This document shows positions 1 to 9,107 of a stretch of DNA of 64,000 nucleotides, piece after piece (the first letter of the stretch is position 1; each line of letters starts with the position of its first letter). The stretch is taken from assembly GCF_021404305.1 (NCBI RefSeq), contig NZ_JABFTX010000001.1:1364001-1428000 (forward strand), written 5' to 3'. The notes under the pieces were generated by a model. It was not told the DNA's origin, did no database searches, and worked only from the letters and a program-made list of their open reading frames with translations. The DNA comes from Billgrantia ethanolica (GTDB lineage: Bacteria; Pseudomonadota; Gammaproteobacteria; Pseudomonadales; Halomonadaceae). Position numbers and translations under genes: made by a program.

Positions 1-272
1 TGACGGATGGCATTCTCATCGAAATCGGGGCCAACGTACTCACCGAGACGCGCCTGCAACGCTTGAGCCTCCTGCTCCTTGGGTGCCAGCTGGCTCTCCG
101 CCTCGTCGAGCAAGCCACGGATTTCCTGCTGCTGGTTCTCGTCCAGATCGAGCAACTGATCGAGCTGATCCACCTGGTCGCCCTGGGGCGGAGCCTGCAT
201 CTGCTGTGCTGCCGCAGCGCCAGCGATGCCCAAGGTGAGCGCGAGAGTTGCCACAAATTTGGTGAGCTTCAT
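1..272 (-). CDS. Spy/CpxP-like periplasmic protein, 3' end outside window
   Basis: The start is an ATG at 272, preceded by GGAG seven bases upstream. The first 20 residues (MKLTKFVATLALTLGIAGAA) form a signal peptide. The visible mature part is Gln/Glu/Asp-rich and predicted helical, with a DENQQQEIRGLLDEAE stretch resembling the LTxxQ-type helices of Spy/CpxP periplasmic chaperones and metal sensors. About 90 residues are visible; the C-terminus is cut by the window edge. The family call is tentative because the diagnostic second half is missing. Confidence 0.55.
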   Translation of the reverse strand, partial: MKLTKFVATLALTLGIAGAAAAQQMQAPPQGDQVDQLDQLLDLDENQQQEIRGLLDEAESQLAPKEQEAQALQARLGEYVGPDFDENAIR

Positions 273-355
273 TGATTACTCCATTCCATCAGAGTTGCTT
301 TCATGGCTCGTGCCGGTCGAGCCACTACGTCCTTACCCTGACAACACATAGCGCA

Positions 356-1738
356 TCAGGTTCGCTCACGCGCCAAAAGTTTCGACTCGGGCCGACCATC
401 CTGCCCACTTCGGACCAATAAGCGTCGCATGAGTTGCCAAGCGATCAGACCTGCCAAGACGTTCCCCAGGGCTGCCCCCATGGCCAGACCGGCAAGCCCA
501 CCGAGCCAAGCCCCCAACCACAGGCAAGGGAGATAACAGACGAACAGCCGTGCCGCCGACATCAGCATGGCCCTCAACGGCCATCCCAACGCGTTGCCGG
601 CGGAGACCACCAGCATGCAGACACCCAGCGCGGCATAGCTTGGCAGCAGGAAGCGAATCAGCAGGGTCAACTCCCCGCGCACCTCCGGGCTTCCAGCCAG
701 CAGCTGCGCCAGCCAGGGCGCCAGGAGCGCCAGCAGCAGACCGAGCCCAAGCTGCCATGCCACCACAACCCGCAGCGCCAGGCGAATCAGCTGCCGAATC
801 TGCTGCCAGTCGCCCGCGCCATAGCAACGACCCAACCAAGGCGGTAACGACATGGTCATGGCCAGCACCACGACCAGAGACAACGTCTCGAGTCGGCTTG
901 CCAGTCCCCAGGCGGCCACCGATGCTTCTCCCAGACCGGCCACCACCGAGATGGCGAGCATCGCCGCCAACGGTGGCATCAACTGGCCCACCATGGCGGG
1001 CCCGGCAATGCCGAAAAAAGGACGCGCTGAAACCGCCAGTTCCTGCCTGAGCCCGCTTCGCGAAAGCCAGTCGTTCTGACGTAAACGCCCTGCCACGACC
1101 AGCAGTCCACAGCCAAAGGCGATTGCCGTGGCCCAGGCCGCGCCGGGAAGCCCGAGCCCCGACCAGGGGCCGATACCGAAGATCAGCAGGGGGTCGAGCG
1201 CCAGGTTGGCCAAGCTGGTGACCACCATCATCTTGCCGGGAAGGCGCGTATCACCGTGGGCGCGGAACAGGCTGTAGATGAAATAGAGCACCGCCCCCAG
1301 CCAGGCCGCAAACAGCTGAGGCGCCCAGTAGGCGCGAATCAGCGGCAGCGTCACCGTATCGGCCCCCAGGCGGGTGAAGATCGGCTCCTGGGCCCACCAC
1401 AGCACGACGGCCAGCAGGGCGATGGTTACGCTGCCCACCGACACCACCAGTGTTCCCAGGCGCCGCGCCCGCGACGTCTCACCTGCGCCCAATGTCCGCG
1501 AGATCAGGGCCGCGATGGCAATGCCCAGCCCCACCTGCACACCGATGATGAGAAAGGTCAGCGGAAAGGTGAACGACTGGGCAGCCAAGGGGGCCGTACC
1601 CAGGCGAGCCACGAAGGCACTGTCCACCAGTTGGAACCCCAGCAGTGACAGCACACCGATGGTCATCGGCCAGGTCTGGCGCCAAAGCGCGGGTCCCAGA
1701 CGCAGCATGGAGCCATCGGGCGATGAACGATATGTCAC
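356..1738 (-). CDS. MATE family multidrug/Na+ antiporter
   Basis: A 460-residue polytopic inner-membrane protein with about 12 hydrophobic segments in two similar halves, the usual MATE size and layout. MATE proteins export cationic drugs or metabolites in exchange for Na+ or H+. The N-terminal half has the family-like stretch SAFVARLGTAPLAAQSF and the second half repeats a similar pattern near AISVVAGLGEASVAAWG. The start is GTG at 1738, whose GTGA overlaps the TGA of the upstream PAS gene, so translation is probably coupled. An internal ATG at 1708 lacks a ribosome-binding site. The substrate cannot be deduced. Confidence 0.88.
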   Translation of the reverse strand: MTYRSSPDGSMLRLGPALWRQTWPMTIGVLSLLGFQLVDSAFVARLGTAPLAAQSFTFPLTFLIIGVQVGLGIAIAALISRTLGAGETSRARRLGTLVVSVGSVTIALLAVVLWWAQEPIFTRLGADTVTLPLIRAYWAPQLFAAWLGAVLYFIYSLFRAHGDTRLPGKMMVVTSLANLALDPLLIFGIGPWSGLGLPGAAWATAIAFGCGLLVVAGRLRQNDWLSRSGLRQELAVSARPFFGIAGPAMVGQLMPPLAAMLAISVVAGLGEASVAAWGLASRLETLSLVVVLAMTMSLPPWLGRCYGAGDWQQIRQLIRLALRVVVAWQLGLGLLLALLAPWLAQLLAGSPEVRGELTLLIRFLLPSYAALGVCMLVVSAGNALGWPLRAMLMSAARLFVCYLPCLWLGAWLGGLAGLAMGAALGNVLAGLIAWQLMRRLLVRSGQDGRPESKLLARERT

Positions 1739-2235
1739 TGCGGCTGTGACTCCGTATTGGCAAGGGGAGATGAAAACCCGTTAGATGATGTCTCAGGCGT
1801 GGCATCGAGACGAACATCGACACAGAACATGACAGGATTGTCGGTGAACTCGTCGAACATGACATGATAGGAGTAAACGGGGACCTGACGCCCCTGCTTG
1901 TCCTGCAAGACCAGACGCCCCGATGGTATCGAACGGCCTTCATACAGCCAGGCAGAGTGAAGGCGAACCACATCCGCTTTCATTGCATCGGGAATGATGA
2001 GCTCTTCGAGCCTTCGACCTACGGCCTCATCGGTGCAGTAGCCGTAGAGCAGCTCACTCTCTTCATTCCAATAGATCACCCGACGGTCGCGGTCGTAGCC
2101 CTGAACGGCAATGTTGGGCAGCTCTTCCAGTAGCGCGCGAAACCGTTTGTCGCCCGGGCGAGCCTTGCGTCCCAGGCCCAACAGATTCTCGGCGGCATGC
2201 CAAAGCCGATGCAACGGGGTGAAATGAGCAGCCAT
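1735..2235 (-). CDS. PAS-domain sensor protein without output domain
   Basis: A protein of about 166 residues. The ATG at 2235 is chosen because GGAG lies six bases upstream; a longer frame to 2385 has no such signal. A single PAS fold starts near residue 30 (FRALLEELPNIAVQGYDRD) and includes YWNEESELLYGY, followed by the VGRRLEELI segment typical of PAS domains. No kinase, GGDEF/EAL or helix-turn-helix domain follows, so it probably works through a partner. Its stop overlaps the MATE start by four bases, which suggests it senses something related to the exporter's job. The ligand is unknown. Confidence 0.75.
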   Translation of the reverse strand: MAAHFTPLHRLWHAAENLLGLGRKARPGDKRFRALLEELPNIAVQGYDRDRRVIYWNEESELLYGYCTDEAVGRRLEELIIPDAMKADVVRLHSAWLYEGRSIPSGRLVLQDKQGRQVPVYSYHVMFDEFTDNPVMFCVDVRLDATPETSSNGFSSPLANTESQPQ

Positions 2236-2303
2236 GCCAGACTCCAGCAGCGGTGAAGTATCACAAGGGGCTGCATGGTAGCTGATATCAATGAGGATTA
2301 CTG

Positions 2304-2327
2304 GCCCCCCGGCCCATGCCGGGGGGC
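2304..2327 (-). terminator. Strong GC hairpin downstream of yceI
   Basis: Perfect 10-bp stem GCCCCCCGGC/GCCGGGGGGC with a 4-base loop, located 30 bases past the yceI stop. There is no long T-run after it on the minus strand, so it may be a weak terminator or an RNA-stabilising hairpin. Confidence 0.55.
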
Positions 2328-2356
2328 TCAGCGTTCGAGTGGGAGCGATCGCAACG

Positions 2357-2941
2357 TTACTGGCGCACGCCCTCGAAAGTGACATACAGCTCGAGCTCTT
2401 CCATCACCTCGGGGAAATCGCTCATGTCGATGCCGAAATCGGCCAGCGTCAGCGTGGTCGAGCCTTCGAAACCGGCCCGGTAGCTGCCCCAGGGATCCTC
2501 ACCTTCACCGACCAGGGTGACCGGCATCTCGATTTCGCGCGTCTCGCCCTTGAGGGTAAGCTCGCCGGTCAGCACGCCTTCGTTGTCTCCCGTGGGCTCG
2601 AAGCCAGTGGAAACGAAGGTCGCCGTCGGGTAGTCACCGGCACTGAGGAAATCGTCGCTCAGAAAGTGGCGGTCGCGCTCGGCGTGGTTGCTGTTGAGGC
2701 TGTTGACCTGCACTTCCATCTCGACGCTGGACGCTTCGAGATCATCCGCATCGTAGTAGAAGCGACCTTCGAACTCCTCGAAGTTACCGAGAATGTATGA
2801 GTAGCCGAGGTGATTGATCTTGAACTGAATGAAGGCGTGCTGGCCTTCGGTATCCACGACATACTCGGCTGCCATGGCCTGGCCAGCCGTGGCCAGGGCA
2901 GCGGTGCCCAGGGCAGTAGCGAGTGCGACTTTCTTGAACAT
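2357..2941 (-). CDS. yceI: YceI family periplasmic lipid-binding protein
   Basis: A 194-residue exported protein with a signal peptide (MFKKVALATALGTAALATAGQ, cleaved near AMA-AEY). YceI proteins are lipocalin-like barrels that bind isoprenoids such as ubiquinone. Family features are seen: YVVDTEGQHAFIQFKINHLG near the N-terminus, the NSNHAERDRHF motif around residue 85 and LTLKGETREI in the second half. AAGGAG lies six bases before the ATG. It follows a cytochrome b561 gene by 39 bases, a common pairing that suggests quinone-related function and cotranscription. Confidence 0.92.
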   Translation of the reverse strand: MFKKVALATALGTAALATAGQAMAAEYVVDTEGQHAFIQFKINHLGYSYILGNFEEFEGRFYYDADDLEASSVEMEVQVNSLNSNHAERDRHFLSDDFLSAGDYPTATFVSTGFEPTGDNEGVLTGELTLKGETREIEMPVTLVGEGEDPWGSYRAGFEGSTTLTLADFGIDMSDFPEVMEELELYVTFEGVRQ

Positions 2942-2980
2942 GGGTCTCTCCTTGGTGATGGCGCCCGGAGGCGCAGGCGT

Positions 2981-3535
2981 TCAACGGCGACGCGTACGTG
3001 CCGGGTTCAGCATACGCAAGACGGTGTCGTGACGGTCGATGAAGTGGTGCTTCAGCGCTGCCATGGCATGGCCCGCCGCCAACAGCATCAGGGCCAGAGC
3101 GCTGTACCAGTGTATCTCACCGGCAATGCTCGCCTGGTTGGGCAGGCGGCTGATCAATGCCGGCACCTCGAACCAGTCGAATACACTGATGCCACGCCCG
3201 CGGGCGGTGGAAATCAGGTAGCCGCTGATCAGTACCGTGAGCATCAGAACGTAGAGTGCGATATGACCGAGGTGAGCGGCGGTGCGCTCGAAGCGACTGC
3301 CCTGCGCCTGAGGGGTAGGCTGAAACAGTCGCCACAGGATGCGCAGCAGCGTGGCGAACAGCAGCAGAATGCCGATCGAGCGGTGCCACCACGGCGCGCG
3401 GTTGTACCAGGGGTCGAAGTAGCCCAGTCCGGTCATCCACCAGCCGAGCACGAACAGGCCGACGATGGTCAGGGCACTGAGCCAGTGCAAGGCGATGCTG
3501 ACCAGCCCCCAGCCTGTACGGGTGTTGCGCCACAT
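2981..3535 (-). CDS. Cytochrome b561 family membrane protein
   Basis: A 184-residue four-helix inner-membrane protein of the bacterial cytochrome b561 (CybB-like) family, which moves electrons between quinol and other acceptors or oxidises superoxide. Candidate haem-ligating histidines sit in SIALHWLSAL near residue 17, APWWHRSIG near residue 51, and IHWYSALALMLLAAGHAMAAL near residue 150. A GGGGAG ribosome-binding site precedes the ATG. It heads a two-gene unit with the YceI gene downstream. Confidence 0.9.
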   Translation of the reverse strand: MWRNTRTGWGLVSIALHWLSALTIVGLFVLGWWMTGLGYFDPWYNRAPWWHRSIGILLLFATLLRILWRLFQPTPQAQGSRFERTAAHLGHIALYVLMLTVLISGYLISTARGRGISVFDWFEVPALISRLPNQASIAGEIHWYSALALMLLAAGHAMAALKHHFIDRHDTVLRMLNPARTRRR

Positions 3536-3655
3536 CTCATCGCTCCCCTTGAGCTTCGTTTTCGATGGAGGGCAGCATACCGCAGCGCATCATCCGCTTG
3601 CGCTGAAAAAAGCCGAACGCTTCGTTCGCAAAAATTGCTTGTACACCAGGAACAG

Positions 3656-3680
3656 GCCTGCCGCCCTCGCGACGGCAGGC
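3656..3680 (-). terminator. Hairpin terminator downstream of metZ
   Basis: Perfect 8-bp stem GCCTGCCG/CGGCAGGC with a 9-base loop, starting 11 bases after the metZ stop. The following minus-strand bases are only moderately T-rich. It closes the long trp-accD-folC-purF-metZ run. Confidence 0.55.
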
Positions 3681-3690
3681 AACTTCCGGA

Positions 3691-4887
3691 TCAGATCAAT
3701 GCATCGAGCCCGCGGGCCAGGTCGAGGCGAATGTCCTCGATCGACTCGAGACCTACCGCCACGCGAATCAGACCTTCACCGATACCGGCCGCATCCTTCT
3801 GCGCCGGAGAGAGCCGCCCATGAGTGGTGGTGGCAGGATGGGTGATGGTGCTCTTGACGTCACCCAGATTGCCGGTGATCGACAGCATGCGCGTAGCATC
3901 GATGACCGACCAGGCCGCTTCGCGCCCGCCCTTCACCTCGAAGCCCAGCACCGCCCCGAAGCCACCTTGCTGGCGCCCGGCCAGCTCATGCTGCGGATGG
4001 TCGGGAAGACCACTGTAATGGACACGCGCCACGGCCGGGTGCGCCTGCAGCCACTCGGCCAGCGCCTGGGCATTCTCGCAGTGTGCCCGCATGCGTAGGC
4101 TGAGCGTCTCCAGCCCCTTGGTGAAGATCCAGGCGTTGAACGGACTCAGGCACGGGCCGCAGGTGCGCACCACGCCGAAGACCTCCTCGAGCTCCTTGTC
4201 GCGCCCCACCACGGCGCCGCCCACCGCCCTGCCCTGGCCATCCAGATACTTCGTAGCGGAGTGGATCACCAGATCGGCGCCCAGTGCCAGTGGCTTCTGC
4301 AAGGCGGGCGTCAGGAAGCAGTTGTCGATGGCGAGCAGCGCTGCGTGACGATGGGCAATCTCGGCGAGCGCGGCGATGTCGACCACCTCGGAGAGCGGGT
4401 TGGAGGGTGTCTCGGCAAACAGCAGCCGGGTATTGGGCGTGATCGCCGACTCCCAGGCCGCCAGGTCCGAAAGCTCCACGTAGCGTGTGGTGATGCCCAG
4501 TTTGCCGAAGTACTTGTCGAACAGACTGACGGTGGAGCCGAATAGCGAACGCGACGCGACGATCTCGTCGCCGGCCTGCAGCAGGGCAAGCACGGTCGAG
4601 AGAATCGCGGCCATGCCCGAACTCGTCGCCACGCAGCGCTCACCGCCTTCGAGTGCCGCCAGGCGACGCTCGAAGGTATGCACCGTAGGGTTGGTGAAAC
4701 GCGAATAGACGTTGCCTCGCTCTTCACCGCCAAACTTGCGCGCCGCTTCCGCGGCGCTGCCATAGACGAAGCTCGACGTGGGAAAGATCGGCTCGCCATG
4801 CTCCTGCTCGTGGGTACGCTGGTGGCCGGCGCGAATCGCCAGCGTTTCCAGGGCCCAGGCCGGATCGGGTGTCGTCTCGTCGTGCAT
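3691..4887 (-). CDS. metZ: O-succinylhomoserine sulfhydrylase
   Basis: A 398-residue Cys/Met-metabolism PLP enzyme that makes homocysteine from O-succinylhomoserine and sulfide in the cytoplasm (direct sulfhydrylation route to methionine). The PLP lysine is Lys213 in HSATKYLDGQ; the N-terminal YSRFTNPTVH and SSGMAAI motifs bind cofactor phosphate. Length and the position next to purF match metZ of Pseudomonas-type genomes, which separates it from cystathionine gamma-synthase. GAGG lies six bases before the ATG, and the gene starts eight bases after purF. Confidence 0.92.
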   Translation of the reverse strand: MHDETTPDPAWALETLAIRAGHQRTHEQEHGEPIFPTSSFVYGSAAEAARKFGGEERGNVYSRFTNPTVHTFERRLAALEGGERCVATSSGMAAILSTVLALLQAGDEIVASRSLFGSTVSLFDKYFGKLGITTRYVELSDLAAWESAITPNTRLLFAETPSNPLSEVVDIAALAEIAHRHAALLAIDNCFLTPALQKPLALGADLVIHSATKYLDGQGRAVGGAVVGRDKELEEVFGVVRTCGPCLSPFNAWIFTKGLETLSLRMRAHCENAQALAEWLQAHPAVARVHYSGLPDHPQHELAGRQQGGFGAVLGFEVKGGREAAWSVIDATRMLSITGNLGDVKSTITHPATTTHGRLSPAQKDAAGIGEGLIRVAVGLESIEDIRLDLARGLDALI

Positions 4888-4895
4888 GGTGAGCC

Positions 4896-6419
4896 TCAGT
4901 CGTCGATGTCGTCATCCTGATTGTGCATGCCCACCAGTGCGTGGGCGCCGACGCTCTGCTGCTGCTTGGCCGCGTCGTTGCGCGAGGCCTCGAGTGCCGA
5001 CAGGTAGCTCGCGTCGATGTCTCCCGTTATGTACAGGCCATCGAACACGGAGCAGTCGAACTGGTCGAGATTGGGATTGACCTCGCGGCAGGCGGCCTTG
5101 AGGTCGTCGAGGTCCTGATAGAAGATGCGGTCGGCACCGATCAGCTCCCCCACCTCGGCTTCGCTGCGACCGTGGGCGATCAGCTCGGAGGCCGCCGGCA
5201 TGTCGATGCCATACACGTTAGGGTAGCGCACCGGCGGCGCCGCCGAGGCGAAATAGACCTTGTTGGCACCGGCATCGCGAGCCATCTGGATGATCTGCTT
5301 GCAGGTGGTCCCGCGCACGATGGAGTCGTCCACCAGCAGCACGTTCTTGCCCTTGAACTCGACCCCGATGGCGTTGAGCTTCTGACGCACAGATTTCTTG
5401 CGTTGGGTCTGGCCGGGCATGATGAAGGTCCGCCCGATGTAGCGGTTCTTCATGAAGCCTTCGCGGTAGGTCACCCCCAGGTGCTGTGCCAGCTCCAGTG
5501 CCGAGGTACGCGAGGTGTCGGGAATCGGAATCACCACGTCGATATCGTGGTCGGGCCATTCGCTGCGAATGCGATCGCCCAGCTTGCGTCCCATCTGGAT
5601 GCGGGTGCCGTAGACGTAGGCACCATCGAGAATCGAGTCCGGGCGTGCCAGATAGACATGCTCGAAGATGCACGGCGCCAGCAACGGCGCATCGGCGCAC
5701 GACTGAGTATGGATGTTGCCGTTCATGTCGACGAAGATCGCTTCGCCCGGGGCCAAGTCACGATGCAGCTCGAAGCCTCCCACGTCGAGGGCCACCGACT
5801 CGGAGGCGATCATCACCTCCTGACCGTTACCCTCGTCGCGGGTGCCGAACACCACCGGGCGAATGCCATGAGGGTCACGGAAGGCCACCAGACCGACGCC
5901 ATTGATGATCGCCACTGCGGCATAGCCGCCACGACAGCGCCGGTGCACGCGGCGCACCGCATCGAAGATATCGCCCGGCGCGAGATGCAGCCCCTGCTTG
6001 CCCAGCTCATGGGCAAAGACGTTGAGCAGCACTTCCGAGTCGGAACTGGTGTTGATGTGGCGCAGGTCGGAAGTGAACAGTTCCTGCTTGATCTGCTCCG
6101 AGTTGGTCAGGTTGCCGTTGTGGGCCAGGGCGATGCCGTAAGGGGAATTGACGTAGAACGGCTGCGATTCCGCCTCGCTCGAGGAACCCGCTGTCGGATA
6201 GCGCACATGACCGATACCCAGGTTGCCTTTCAGGCGTGCCATGTGACGGGTGTGGAACACGTCGCGTACCAGACCATTGCTCTTGCGCAGCAGAAAACGG
6301 CCTTCGTTCCAGGTCATCATGCCGGCGGCATCCTGACCGCGATGCTGCAGCACTGTCAGGGCGTCGTAGATCGCCTGATTAACGGTCTGCTTGGCCAGAA
6401 GGCCGACGATACCGCACAT
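4896..6419 (-). CDS. purF: Amidophosphoribosyltransferase
   Basis: A 507-residue enzyme for the first committed step of purine synthesis: PRPP plus glutamine gives phosphoribosylamine. The N-terminal class II glutaminase begins MCGIVGLL with the nucleophile Cys2. The C-terminal type I PRTase domain carries the PRPP loop [13 protein letters not shown] around residues 361-374. Full length. It lies downstream of cvpA, the classical cvpA-purF arrangement. Confidence 0.97.
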   Translation of the reverse strand: MCGIVGLLAKQTVNQAIYDALTVLQHRGQDAAGMMTWNEGRFLLRKSNGLVRDVFHTRHMARLKGNLGIGHVRYPTAGSSSEAESQPFYVNSPYGIALAHNGNLTNSEQIKQELFTSDLRHINTSSDSEVLLNVFAHELGKQGLHLAPGDIFDAVRRVHRRCRGGYAAVAIINGVGLVAFRDPHGIRPVVFGTRDEGNGQEVMIASESVALDVGGFELHRDLAPGEAIFVDMNGNIHTQSCADAPLLAPCIFEHVYLARPDSILDGAYVYGTRIQMGRKLGDRIRSEWPDHDIDVVIPIPDTSRTSALELAQHLGVTYREGFMKNRYIGRTFIMPGQTQRKKSVRQKLNAIGVEFKGKNVLLVDDSIVRGTTCKQIIQMARDAGANKVYFASAAPPVRYPNVYGIDMPAASELIAHGRSEAEVGELIGADRIFYQDLDDLKAACREVNPNLDQFDCSVFDGLYITGDIDASYLSALEASRNDAAKQQQSVGAHALVGMHNQDDDIDD

Positions 6420-6515
6420 TCCACCTTACCTCGCTTGCAGGGGTGCCGACCGCAGCCGGCTTGAAAAAAGCCTATGTCAAACCATCACAAGTTCAAGCAG
6501 CACTGGTTCGAACAG

Positions 6516-7079
6516 TCACAGGGCGCCGGGGTCCGGATCACCGGCATCGCGGCGCTCGGGCAGTGGCATGTTACGCCAGGCTTCGGGAGCTTCGGGCACA
6601 CGACCCTCCCAAGCCTCGAGCTGACTCACCGCCCAGTCACGCAACTGCTCGAAGCTGGGGCGCAGCTCGGCTTCCTGCCATGCCTGCAGCTGTGCCAGCG
6701 GCGTCAGGCTGATCAAGATGGTAGCCACCACCAATACCGCCGCACCGCGGGCAACGCCGAAGCAGGCGCCTGCCACGCGATTGAAAAAGCCCATACCGAC
6801 CCACTCCACCGCGGCATGCACCATGCGGATGACGATCCCGCACAGCAGCACCACGCCAAGGATGACCAGTACGAAAGCCAGCACCAGCCGGCCGTCGGCG
6901 TTGTCGATCACACCGGAAAGCAGGTCGGCCACCGGCTCGGCAAGCAGGCGCGCGGCCAGCAGCGCGATTATCCAGGCCGCCAGCCCCAGGCCCTCTCGCA
7001 CCAGGCCACGCATGAACCCGGCCAGGGTCGAAACGGCCAGTACGGCGAGAAAGCCCCAGTCGATCCAGGTCAGCGTCAT
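6516..7079 (-). CDS. cvpA: CvpA family membrane protein
   Basis: A 187-residue inner-membrane protein with four predicted helices (about residues 5-22, 30-50, 62-85, 100-125) and a polar C-terminal tail. The family is needed for colicin V production and for envelope and bile-salt stress tolerance in enterobacteria; the biochemical role is unresolved. The opening TWIDWGFLAVLAVSTLAGFMRGLVRE is characteristic. It starts four bases after the dedD stop and precedes purF. Confidence 0.92.
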   Translation of the reverse strand: MTLTWIDWGFLAVLAVSTLAGFMRGLVREGLGLAAWIIALLAARLLAEPVADLLSGVIDNADGRLVLAFVLVILGVVLLCGIVIRMVHAAVEWVGMGFFNRVAGACFGVARGAAVLVVATILISLTPLAQLQAWQEAELRPSFEQLRDWAVSQLEAWEGRVPEAPEAWRNMPLPERRDAGDPDPGAL

Positions 7080-7083
7080 CGTT

Positions 7084-7794
7084 TCAGTCTCTTACCCTGA
7101 CCAGCAGGCCCTGAAGGTTGGCACGCTCCTTCACCGTATTCATGGCCCGCTCACCGGCCTCCGAGGAGTCGAAGGGCCCCACGTAAACGGTCGTCATGTT
7201 GTTGTCGCGCCGTCGGCTATAGACGGGAAAGCCCTCTTCCTCGAGCCGCGCCTGCAGGCGCTCGGCATTACCCGCCTCGCCAAAACTGCCCACCTGCACG
7301 GCCCACTCGCCGCCTGGCGATGCGGTCGTGGCCGGGGGGGATTGAGGCTCGGGGGTCGAGTCAGCAGGCGGGCTGCTTGCCACCCGCTCGGAGGCTGCCT
7401 GGGCCAGATCGGCAATTGGATCCTGCTGTGGCGCTTGCGCCGGGGGCGAGTCGCTACTCGCCTCGCGCTGCAGAGCCGACTCGCCCTGCTGCACCGCCAC
7501 GGCCGGCTGCGGGTCGACTTGCGCTGTCGCCCCGGGCTCCGCGCCCTCCACGGGCAGCTCCGGCTCGGCCGGGGCCGGACTGGTGCCGGGGGAGCGAATC
7601 TGGCCAAGACTCTCCGGCGGCTGCGGGTCGGGTACGTTACGCCGCTCCACCGGCACCGGCTGTTCGATGGTCAGGACCGGCTGGGGGCGCTCATTGCGGG
7701 GAGCCGGTTCGTCGAACAGCATCGGCACAAAGATCACGGCCAAGGCGATCAGGATGACCGCCCCGCTGATTCGTTCGCGCATTCCGTATTTCAT
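7084..7794 (-). CDS. dedD: DedD-like SPOR-domain division protein
   Basis: A protein of about 236 residues with a short cytoplasmic N-terminus (MKYGMRERISGA), one membrane helix (VILIALAVIFVPMLF), a long Pro/Glu/Gln-rich periplasmic linker and a C-terminal SPOR domain (about residues 160-236; WAVQVGSFGEAGNAERLQARL). SPOR domains bind glycan strands lacking stem peptides at the septum. The second of two adjacent ATGs (7794) is chosen because GGAGG sits five bases upstream; the first is too close. The folC-dedD-cvpA-purF order supports the name. Confidence 0.9.
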   Translation of the reverse strand: MKYGMRERISGAVILIALAVIFVPMLFDEPAPRNERPQPVLTIEQPVPVERRNVPDPQPPESLGQIRSPGTSPAPAEPELPVEGAEPGATAQVDPQPAVAVQQGESALQREASSDSPPAQAPQQDPIADLAQAASERVASSPPADSTPEPQSPPATTASPGGEWAVQVGSFGEAGNAERLQARLEEEGFPVYSRRRDNNMTTVYVGPFDSSEAGERAMNTVKERANLQGLLVRVRD

Positions 7795-7811
7795 CATCCC
7801 CTCCTGCCCCG

Positions 7812-9098
7812 CTATGCCGCGTGTGCCTGCTTCCATGCCAGTATGGCGGCCACCATGAAGAAGGAGCCGCAGACCAGCACCCGATCGTCCGCGGCCAACC
7901 GCTCGGCCAGCCAATCAGCGCCGGCCTCGGGCGATGCCGCCTGATAAGCGACTGTACCGCCATGAGCCTCGATGCGGCTCGCCAGCTCCGACGCTGCGCG
8001 TGCACGTTCACCACCCAAGGTGGCGGCCACCCACTCATCCGCCACGTTGCCCAACGCCTCGATTACCCCATCGGCGTCCTTGTCGGCGAGCATGCCCAGC
8101 AGCACCCAGGTGCGTCCGCCACATGGCTGCGCTGCGAGCCGACCCGCCAGATAGTCAGCGGCGTGCGGGTTGTGCCCTACGTCCAGACACCATTGGCCCA
8201 GCCACTGCATGCGACCGGGTACTCGCACATCACGCAAGGCCACGCGACAGCGCTGCTCGTCGAGCGTGATACCCGCCGCCGCCAGGGCCTGCAGGGCCGT
8301 GGCGGCATTGTCCAGCGGCAACCCCGGGTCGGGCAAGCCATCAAGGCTTAGAATTTCCCCTTGGGGTGCGGTTCCCTGCCACTCGAAGCAAGCCTCTGCC
8401 GGCGCGGCTCGCCATTCGAAGTCCTCCCCCAAGGCGCTGACAGGCGCCCCACGCTCCCGGGCCGATTGACGCACGCTAGCGGGAAGCTCGCGGCTGCCCA
8501 ACACGGCCGGGCAACCGGCGCGCATGATGCCGGCCTTCTCGCGACCGATACCTTCGAGCTCATTACCGAGAAAGGCTGCGTGATCGAGGGCAATGGTGGT
8601 GATGACGGCAACATCGGCGTCAATGACGTTGACCGCATCGAGCCGGCCGCCCAACCCCACCTCGAGCACGGCGAGATCGGGGCGGCGCCGTGCGATGAGC
8701 CACAGAGCTGCCAGGGTACCGGCTTCGAAGTAGGTCAGACTGACGGGATCGTCGGCCAGGCGCGCCGCCTCCACGGCCTCGAAGCCGGCGATCAGCGCGG
8801 CGTCATCCGCCTCGTTGCCGTCGAAACGCAGCCGCTCGTTGTAGCGCAGCAGATGCGGTGAGGTATAGGCGGCCACGGTGAGCCCATGGGCACGCGCCAC
8901 CGCCTCGATCATGGCAACGGTGGAACCCTTGCCGTTGGTACCGGCCACGGTGATGATGCGCGACGCCAGAGGCTCATCGAGCAGTCCCATGCGGCGGGCC
9001 ACCTCGGCCACCCTGTCGAGGCCGAGGTCGATGCCCACCGGGTGTACCCGTTCCAGGTAGTCGAGCCAGGCATCCAGCGTACGCGTCGTCGAGGACAT
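7812..9098 (-). CDS. folC: Bifunctional dihydrofolate/folylpolyglutamate synthase
   Basis: A 428-residue Mur-ligase-fold enzyme that joins glutamate to dihydropteroate and extends folate polyglutamates. The ATP loop VAGTNGKGST is at residues 51-60, followed by TSPHL and RLRFDG, both folC signatures. The C-terminal ligase domain contains WVLLGMLADKD and VLVCGSFFMVA. A GTG immediately precedes the ATG; the ATG has AAGG six bases upstream and is preferred. It sits between accD and dedD as in related genomes. Confidence 0.95.
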   Translation of the reverse strand: MSSTTRTLDAWLDYLERVHPVGIDLGLDRVAEVARRMGLLDEPLASRIITVAGTNGKGSTVAMIEAVARAHGLTVAAYTSPHLLRYNERLRFDGNEADDAALIAGFEAVEAARLADDPVSLTYFEAGTLAALWLIARRRPDLAVLEVGLGGRLDAVNVIDADVAVITTIALDHAAFLGNELEGIGREKAGIMRAGCPAVLGSRELPASVRQSARERGAPVSALGEDFEWRAAPAEACFEWQGTAPQGEILSLDGLPDPGLPLDNAATALQALAAAGITLDEQRCRVALRDVRVPGRMQWLGQWCLDVGHNPHAADYLAGRLAAQPCGGRTWVLLGMLADKDADGVIEALGNVADEWVAATLGGERARAASELASRIEAHGGTVAYQAASPEAGADWLAERLAADDRVLVCGSFFMVAAILAWKQAHAA

Positions 9099-9107
9099 CA
9101 CGAGCCT

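Noticed and set aside
4923..6464. 513-codon plus-strand frame opposite purF
   Set aside because: Antisense shadow of a clear purF gene.
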